Shown: positions 22,332-27,560 of the stretch, one piece after another
Layout of the letters: every line of letters begins with the position of its first letter
How positions within the stretch are numbered: position 1 is the stretch's first letter
DNA from: Sutterella sp.
GTDB taxonomy: Bacteria; Pseudomonadota; Gammaproteobacteria; Burkholderiales; Burkholderiaceae_F
Assembly: GCA_003488465.1 (NCBI GenBank)
Contig: DNLN01000198.1
Location: 1 to 27,560 of the forward strand
Direction of reading: 5' to 3'
DNA length: 27,560 nt
Program-made: the position numbers and the translations under genes
The notes under the pieces: generated by a model
Databases searched by the model: none
Told to the model about the DNA's origin: nothing
The model's input: the letters and a program-made list of their open reading frames with translations, nothing else

Positions 22332-23033
22332 ATGATTGATCTGAGCTTTTCAGAACTGGCCATCATCGGTTCTGTCGCCCTTGTGGTGCTCGGCCCCGAA
22401 CGGCTGCCGATGGTCGCCAAGACCGCCGGCAAGTGGCTGGGCAAAGCCCAGCGCATGGTCCAGCAGGTCAAAAGCGACATCGAGCGGGAAACTGAACTCT
22501 CGGAGTTAAAGAAGATTCAGGACGAGGCTCGGGGCATCGCAGACAACCTCACCAATACCATCAAGGGCGAGGCCGGACTCATCGAAAAAGAGTTCAGCGC
22601 CATCTCGAGCGACGTGAACAAGACGGCCTCGGAGATCGAGAGCAAGGCGGGAGAAGTCGCCTCCTCGCTTGAAGAGAAGGCCGGGGACGGCGCCGCCGCG
22701 GCGGAAAGCGCCTCGACGGGAACAGACTTTGATGAAGCCTCGGACGCCTCCGAGGCAAGCGAGACCCCTGAAACGCAGAGCGCGAGCAACGACGAGCAGG
22801 GGGGCGAGGACGGCTACGACTACTCCTGGGACGATTCGGGCGAGTACTCGTACAGCGAGCCCCAGGGCAAGGTCTTTGCCAAGCGCTACAAGTCCGGCCC
22901 CAGTATTGATGAACTTGCCGAGCAGCTCGAGCGGCTCAAGGCCGAAGTCGGAGACCGCTCTCCGCGCTTTGGCGGCAACAACCGCAGATACGTGGCCAGG
23001 GCCCGCTCCAACCGCGTACGCATCTACCGATAA
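22332..23033 (+). CDS. tatB: TatB, twin-arginine translocase receptor subunit
   Basis: TatB forms the substrate-binding core with TatC. The 233-residue protein begins MIDLSFSELAIIGSVALVVLGPERLP, the family's membrane helix and conserved Glu-Leu and GPERLP hinge, followed by an amphipathic helix to about 60 (GKWLGKAQRMVQQVKSDIE). It is longer than E. coli TatB (171). The extra part is a predicted coiled, Ser/Ala/Glu-rich region and then an acidic tyrosine-rich stretch (DGYDYSWDDSGEYSYSEP) before a basic end. The ATG at 22332 is chosen by homology; its ribosome site is weak and 16 upstream codons are rejected. Confidence 0.92.
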   Translation: MIDLSFSELAIIGSVALVVLGPERLPMVAKTAGKWLGKAQRMVQQVKSDIERETELSELKKIQDEARGIADNLTNTIKGEAGLIEKEFSAISSDVNKTASEIESKAGEVASSLEEKAGDGAAAAESASTGTDFDEASDASEASETPETQSASNDEQGGEDGYDYSWDDSGEYSYSEPQGKVFAKRYKSGPSIDELAEQLERLKAEVGDRSPRFGGNNRRYVARARSNRVRIYR

Positions 23034-23045
23034 TCAGAGCATCCC

Positions 23046-23831
23046 ATGGCAGACGAAGAAAAAAAAGAGCTGGAGGCTCCAGAGGATCCCGCCAACGAGC
23101 AGCCCCTCGTGCAGCATCTCATTGAGCTTCGCAATCGGATCGTGCGCTCGGCCATCGCCATTTTGGTCGTGTTCGCGTGCATGTCCCCGTTCATGAAGCA
23201 GATCTTCGACTACCTGTCCCGGCCGCTGATGGTGGCCCTGCCCCAGGGCGTGAAGCTCCTTGCAACCGGCGTCGTGGCTCCCTTCATGGTGCCGCTCAAG
23301 GTTACGCTCTTTGCGGCCTTCGTCGTGGCGCTGCCCTATGTCCTTTATCAGATCTGGGCCTACATCGCCCCGGCCCTCTACCGACGCGAAAAAAAGCTCG
23401 TGCTTCCGGTGATCGTCTCCTGCGTCGTGATGTTCGCCCTGGGCATGGCGTACTGCTACTTCATCGTCTTCGGCATGGTCTTCCGGTTCATCGCGAGCTT
23501 CTCTCCGGACTCCGTGAACTTCGCTCCTGACATTGACAGCTACTTCAGCTTCGTGCTGACGATGTTCTTTGCCTTCGGCGTCACGTTCGAAGTGCCGATC
23601 CTCGTGACCGTGCTCAACCGCGTGGGCATCGCCTCCAAGGAAAAGCTCGTCAAGGTGCGCCCCTTCGTGATCGTGGGCGCCTTCGTGCTTGCAGCCATCT
23701 TCACGCCGCCCGATGTGCTGAGCCAGCTGCTGCTTGCCGTGCCGCTCGTCATTCTTTACGAAGTGGGGCTCATTGTCGTGAAGTTATTCGGCAGGGACAC
23801 GCCGCCGGAGGAACTCGAAGACGAGGAGTAG
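23046..23831 (+). CDS. tatC: TatC, twin-arginine signal receptor of the Tat translocase
   Basis: TatC recognises the RR leader and is the core of the translocase. The 261-residue protein has six membrane helices. Family blocks are LVQHLIELRNRIVRS near 19-33, where the Glu lies in the signal-binding site, PFMVPLKVTLFAAFVVALPY near 79-98, YQIWAYIAPALYRREKK near 102-118, and FGVTFEVPILV near 177-187. It ends with a charged tail. It starts 12 bp after tatB with a poor ribosome site, so coupling is likely, and is followed by a strong terminator. Confidence 0.95.
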   Translation: MADEEKKELEAPEDPANEQPLVQHLIELRNRIVRSAIAILVVFACMSPFMKQIFDYLSRPLMVALPQGVKLLATGVVAPFMVPLKVTLFAAFVVALPYVLYQIWAYIAPALYRREKKLVLPVIVSCVVMFALGMAYCYFIVFGMVFRFIASFSPDSVNFAPDIDSYFSFVLTMFFAFGVTFEVPILVTVLNRVGIASKEKLVKVRPFVIVGAFVLAAIFTPPDVLSQLLLAVPLVILYEVGLIVVKLFGRDTPPEELEDEE

Positions 23832-23859
23832 TCCCGGGCGCTAAGAGAGCGCTTAAGAG

Positions 23860-23896
23860 AAGGCGAAGGACGTTGATGCTCCTTCGCCTTTTTCTT
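23860..23896 (+). terminator. Rho-independent terminator after tatC
   Basis: A perfect 11 bp stem, AAGGCGAAGGA/TCCTTCGCCTT, has a nine-base loop, then TTTCTT. It is a strong stop for the hisE–tatC transcript. Confidence 0.88.
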
Positions 23897-23913
23897 GGTT
23901 CCCTTCCCGAACC

Positions 23914-23948
23914 AAAGAAAAAACCCGAGAGCGACTTGCACTTTCGGG
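23914..23948 (-). terminator. Terminator of the tRNA-Lys operon
   Basis: On the minus strand, CCCGAAAG and CTCTCGGG pair with one mismatch and are followed by TTTTTTCTTT. It lies 14 bp after the last tRNA. A second small hairpin (TTGGTTC/GAACCAA, 23895-23915) lies between it and the tatC terminator. Confidence 0.7.
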
Positions 23949-23961
23949 CTTTAAACGTACC

Positions 23962-24037
23962 TGGTGGGAGCGCAGAGACTCGAACTCTGGACCGACGGAT
24001 TAAGAGTCCGCTGCTCTACCAACTGAGCTACGCTCCC
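23962..24037 (-). tRNA. tRNA-Lys (anticodon CTT), copy 2
   Basis: The 76-base gene, with encoded CCA, folds as a full cloverleaf: acceptor GGGAGCG/CGCTCCC, D arm with AGCTCAGTTGGTAGAGC, anticodon stem GCGGA/TCCGT with loop CTCTTAA, and T arm with GTTCGAGTC. The anticodon CTT is at 24002-24004 on the plus strand (AAG). It is identical to the next copy. Confidence 0.97.
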
Positions 24038-24090
24038 AGGATTCCGTATGGAAGACACCCGGCCCATAAGACCCGGCATCTGTCAAATTG

Positions 24091-24166
24091 TGGTGGGAGC
24101 GCAGAGACTCGAACTCTGGACCGACGGATTAAGAGTCCGCTGCTCTACCAACTGAGCTACGCTCCC
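24091..24166 (-). tRNA. tRNA-Lys (anticodon CTT), copy 1
   Basis: It is base-for-base the same as the copy at 23962-24037, offset by 129 bp, with CCA encoded. The anticodon is at 24131-24133. It is co-transcribed from the promoter at 24318-24346. Confidence 0.97.
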
Positions 24167-24187
24167 ATTCTCGAATTGTGTTCTTTT

Positions 24188-24263
24188 TGGTGGGTCGTGC
24201 GAGATTCGAACTCACGACCAACGGATTAAAAGTCCGCTGCTCTACCGACTGAGCTAACGACCC
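24188..24263 (-). tRNA. tRNA-Lys (anticodon TTT)
   Basis: The 76-base gene has acceptor GGGTCGT/ACGACCC, anticodon loop CTTTTAA and encoded CCA. The anticodon TTT is at 24228-24230 on the plus strand (AAA). It is the first gene of the tRNA operon. U34 of this tRNA is the classical target of MnmA, encoded at 12844. Confidence 0.97.
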
Positions 24264-24317
24264 CCAAACATCTTGGCGGCTGCCCATGTTGCAGAGGAAC
24301 ACTCACCGAGGAGCGAG

Positions 24318-24346
24318 ATTAAACACGCTTTTAAAGCGCTTGTCAA
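24318..24346 (-). promoter_or_regulatory. Strong sigma-70 promoter of the tRNA-Lys operon
   Basis: On the minus strand, a perfect -35 TTGACA (24341-24346), a 17 bp spacer and -10 TTTAAT (24318-24323) are followed by the GC-rich stretch CTCGCTCC, typical of stringently controlled stable-RNA promoters. The -35 sits inside a perfect 17 bp palindrome (AGCGCTTG-T-CAAGCGCT, 24335-24351). The start would be about 50 bases before the first tRNA. Confidence 0.8.
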
Positions 24347-24483
24347 GCGCTGCGCAAAAACTTTTTGTGCCTCGCAGGGGCAAAGTCCATGCGCTCCTGC
24401 CGGGAATGCCTCGCCCGTCCTTGTGTCCAGGCCCCTCATAGATAGTTATTTATTATTTTTTGCGGCCTTGCATAGGTCTATTG

Positions 24484-24503
24484 TGTTAGGGTAAACACTA
24501 ACA
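24484..24503. promoter_or_regulatory. Palindrome TGTTAG-N8-CTAACA upstream of recA
   Basis: Sixteen of twenty positions are symmetric. It contains TTAGGGTAAAC, also present upstream of dcuB at 5251-5261 within another palindrome. A possible operator of an unidentified regulator. Confidence 0.4.
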
Positions 24504-24603
24504 TATTTGACACGAAACGCCCTCGCTTTTCTTCAAAAAACAGTGCATGATTGCGCCATGGAAAAGAAAAAATCCTCACACACCCATTGAAAACACTGGG
24601 GCG

Positions 24604-24643
24604 GTGGATCAAAGAAGCGAAAACACTTCCTTTATTGATCCAC
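24604..24643. repeat. Long inverted repeat upstream of recA
   Basis: Perfect 9 bp arms GTGGATCAA (24604-24612) and TTGATCCAC (24635-24643), with inner GAAG/CTTC pairing, could form a large hairpin in DNA or RNA. No T tract follows. Confidence 0.5.
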
Positions 24644-24666
24644 ATGGATTTTCTTTCATGAAGAAA

Positions 24667-24682
24667 CTGTCAAGTTTTATAG
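24667..24682 (+). promoter_or_regulatory. LexA-like box overlapping a possible recA -10
   Basis: CTGT-N8-ATAG differs by one base from the CTGT-N8-ACAG consensus used by gamma- and betaproteobacterial LexA. It overlaps TATAGT (24678-24683), a candidate -10 element, 32 bp before the ATG. This is where an SOS operator would act on recA. Confidence 0.4.
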
Positions 24683-24714
24683 TTTTTAACTATTGATATT
24701 CAAAAGGTGTCAAC

Positions 24715-25911
<1,197 letters not shown>

Positions 25912-25923
25912 TCCGAACGAGCC

Positions 25924-26394
25924 GTGACAAAGTCAAGGCAACAGCCCCGCACGCTTCTGATGCGGGGCATCGATCTGCTCTCCAGACGCGAGCATTCGCG
26001 CCTGGAGCTCTTTCGCAAGCTCTCCCGCACGCTGCAGGAGGGCGAAACGATCGATGACGTGAATGAAGCGCTCGATACGCTTCAGAAAAAGGGCTATCTC
26101 TCCAACGAACGGTACGCCGAGTCCCGCGTGCGAAGCCGCGAGCAGCGCTACGGCAATGCGCGTCTAGCCTATGAACTGCGCATGAGCGGCGTCAATGAAA
26201 ACGAGATCCGTGAGGCGCTGAGCGGTTCGGCAAGCGAACTTGAGCGAGCGCGGCACGTGTGGGAGAGAAAGTTTTCCGAAGCGCCGCATGACGCCAAGGA
26301 GCGCGCCAGGCAAATCCGATTTCTTGCCGCCCGGGGCTTCTCGTTCGATGTCATCGGCAAGGTGATTGAAGGCGCGGACGAGGACGAATACTGA
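25924..26394 (+). CDS. recX: RecX, regulatory protein of RecA
   Basis: RecX binds and shortens RecA filaments, limiting recombination. The 156-residue protein is made of helical repeats: LLSRREHSRLELFRKLSR near 18-35, LDTLQKKGYLSNERYAESRVRSREQRYGNARLAYELRMSG in the middle (about 50-88), and IRFLAARGFSFDVIGKVI at the end. These are the known family blocks. It starts with GTG at 25924, since no ATG fits, and the ribosome site is weak, which would keep its level below RecA. The gene converges on the AsmA-like gene with 21 bp between stops. Confidence 0.93.
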   Translation: MTKSRQQPRTLLMRGIDLLSRREHSRLELFRKLSRTLQEGETIDDVNEALDTLQKKGYLSNERYAESRVRSREQRYGNARLAYELRMSGVNENEIREALSGSASELERARHVWERKFSEAPHDAKERARQIRFLAARGFSFDVIGKVIEGADEDEY

Positions 26395-26415
26395 GCTCCA
26401 GTATCCCCGATCGCC

Positions 26416-27560
26416 TCAGAAAAGCTTTTTAACCGAATCCCAGGCCTGCCTTGCCTTGTCCTGAACCATGTCCGCAACGCCCTGCCCGGCGGGCTTCACT
26501 TCTTCGACGGGAGCTGCCTGCACGGTCGGCTTGGGAGCAAACTGCTGGAACTTCTGGAATTCAGCACGGGGCGCGGCGTAGTCAAAGATCCATACGGGGG
26601 CGGCGACGGTCCCCGAGGCCTTTGCATCAATGCTGAGCGCCGGGCCGTCCGCAAGTGCCGGAAAGTGCAGATGCAGTTCACCCTGCTGAGCACCGTCAGC
26701 CGTCTTCACCGAAAATGCGCCTTCGGCGCGCATGTCAACCGAGTTCGCAGAGAAATCGGAAATTCGCAAAACCCCGTCCGAGAGAGTCCATGCGCAGACC
26801 GCGTTCTGAACGAGCGTCACATCATCGCTTCCCGGCGTCCAGTCGACTCCCGTGATGATCGCCTGCCGCACTCCAAGCGCATCCATTGCCCGATATGCGC
26901 CCTGGGAGAGTCGCGCCTGACCAGAAGCCTTCACATTCCCAGCCGCTCCGGAGGCCTCAAACGTTCCAGCAAGCGCGCCGATGAGCGGCGTCTTCGTGCC
27001 GACAAACCCGGCGAGCTCCTCGATGTCGAGTGCATCAGCGCGCCCCGTAGCGCTCCAGACCGCCTTCTCATTGATGCTGCCCGAGACGCGGGCAATGCCG
27101 GCCGCGCTCTCAAGCACGCCATTTTCAAGCGCGAGCACGCCGCTCTTTAACTTGACATCGCCCTTCAGAGACCTCGCGGCAAATGCGTTCCAGCGCAAGC
27201 TTGCCAGATCCAGCGTTCCGTCAAAGGCAAAAAGATGCATCCAGTCGGCGCTTCGCGGCTTCGGAAGCGCACCGAAATCAAGTTTCTCTATCGAAAGCCG
27301 CCCGCGCAGCGTTGGCTGCTCGGGAAGCGCCGTAAGCGTTCCCTCGAAGGCAACGGGAGAACCCGCCAGGCTCCCCTTGAGGCTCACATTCGCCGCCTTG
27401 TCGCCGTCCACATTCACAACACCCTTGAGCGTTGCGGAAAAATCAGCCGGGAGCGCTGCGTCTCCCGTAACAGTGACGGCCCCCTCGAACTGGGAGAACT
27501 CGGCCCGGCGCGCCGAAACATCTGCCTTGACGCGCGCTGCCAGATTGACCACCGAGGTGC
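26416..27560 (-). CDS. AsmA-like protein, C-terminal part (partial at window edge)
   Basis: The frame is open through the right edge, so the N-terminus lies outside. At least 380 residues are visible. They show the beta-rich repeats of the AsmA family, with strands such as GTLDLASLRWNAFAARSLKGDVKL and LKSGVLALENGVLESAAGIARVSGSI, then a C-terminal domain with GALAGTFEASGAAGNVKASGQARL and GVLRISDFSANSVDMRAEGAF. AsmA-like proteins are envelope-anchored and thought to move phospholipids toward the outer membrane. A proline-rich stretch and a short basic helix (DKARQAWDSVKKLF) end the protein. A GTG at 27550-27552 in frame is not proposed as the start. Confidence 0.82.
   Translation of the reverse strand, partial: TSVVNLAARVKADVSARRAEFSQFEGAVTVTGDAALPADFSATLKGVVNVDGDKAANVSLKGSLAGSPVAFEGTLTALPEQPTLRGRLSIEKLDFGALPKPRSADWMHLFAFDGTLDLASLRWNAFAARSLKGDVKLKSGVLALENGVLESAAGIARVSGSINEKAVWSATGRADALDIEELAGFVGTKTPLIGALAGTFEASGAAGNVKASGQARLSQGAYRAMDALGVRQAIITGVDWTPGSDDVTLVQNAVCAWTLSDGVLRISDFSANSVDMRAEGAFSVKTADGAQQGELHLHFPALADGPALSIDAKASGTVAAPVWIFDYAAPRAEFQKFQQFAPKPTVQAAPVEEVKPAGQGVADMVQDKARQAWDSVKKLF

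Larger units (their letters stand above)
24352..24714. other. Upstream region of recA with palindromes, no gene
   Basis: About 360 bp lies between the tRNA promoter and recA. I see no gene. Elements are a 20 bp palindrome at 24484-24503 (TGTTAG...CTAACA), a direct repeat GAAAACACT at 24589-24597 and 24619-24627 (30 bp apart), a long inverted repeat GTGGATCAA/TTGATCCAC at 24604-24643, and a LexA-like box at 24667-24682. It is AT-rich compared with its surroundings. Confidence 0.5.

Noticed and set aside
23873..24229. Plus-strand frame with repeated peptides GGSAETRTLDRRIKSPLLYQLSYAP
   Set aside because: The repeat is the antisense reading of the two identical tRNA-Lys genes, a common annotation artefact.
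24267..24494. Frame on the plus strand across the tRNA promoter
   Set aside because: It overlaps a strong minus-strand promoter and two palindromes; no domain or ribosome site.
24559..24591. Ten-codon frame MEKKKSSHTH upstream of recA
   Set aside because: Too short, without a ribosome site; chance ATG in AT-rich DNA.

Overview
The window is GC-rich chromosomal DNA from a betaproteobacterium. The run hisE–hinT–tatA–tatB–tatC is a Burkholderiales-type arrangement. The metabolic genes (periplasmic nitrate reductase without NapC, a DcuB-type C4-dicarboxylate exchanger) point to an anaerobic gut-type member such as Sutterellaceae. The family assignment is inference; no rRNA is present to confirm it.

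Layout, left to right. 1–1695: the end of an unidentified gene, ttcA (tRNA 2-thiocytidine) and a YbhB-type PEBP protein. 1718–3714: a phosphomannomutase/phosphoglucomutase on the minus strand, divergent from an exported single-domain rhodanese. 3790–11188: an anaerobic respiration block, with dcuB (minus) divergent across about 0.78 kb from napDAGHB (plus). NapA is the long form, and NapGH probably replaces NapC as quinol dehydrogenase. 11189–12800: a decay zone holding an IS5-like transposase remnant, a HigBA-type toxin-antitoxin pair with a frameshifted toxin, and a truncated repeat-rich surface protein fragment. 12844–15126: mnmA and a branched-chain aminotransferase. 15150–18107: an exported metallo-beta-lactamase-fold protein whose upstream region is occupied by an apparently complete IS200/IS605 element (tnpA, tnpB, end hairpins, predicted omega RNA). 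18228–21058: engB, hemB and an alpha/beta hydrolase. 21182–23896: hisE–hinT–tatABC. 23914–24346: three tRNA-Lys genes with their own promoter and terminator. 24715–27560: recA–recX and the C-terminal part of an AsmA-like protein running off the edge.

How the parts fit. NapA and NapG carry twin-arginine leaders, so they depend on the Tat translocase, which is encoded in the same window. Fumarate/succinate exchange by DcuB and nitrate reduction by Nap are both anaerobic respiratory functions, and the long shared intergenic region between them carries several inverted repeats that could be operators. TtcA, MnmA and the tRNA-Lys genes all concern tRNA; MnmA modifies the wobble uridine of tRNA-Lys(UUU).

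No clearly new system is visible. The items most worth a second look are the TnpB/omega-RNA element sitting just upstream of the MBL gene, the decay zone behind the NapC-less nap operon, and a palindromic TTAGGGTAAAC motif shared upstream of dcuB and recA.
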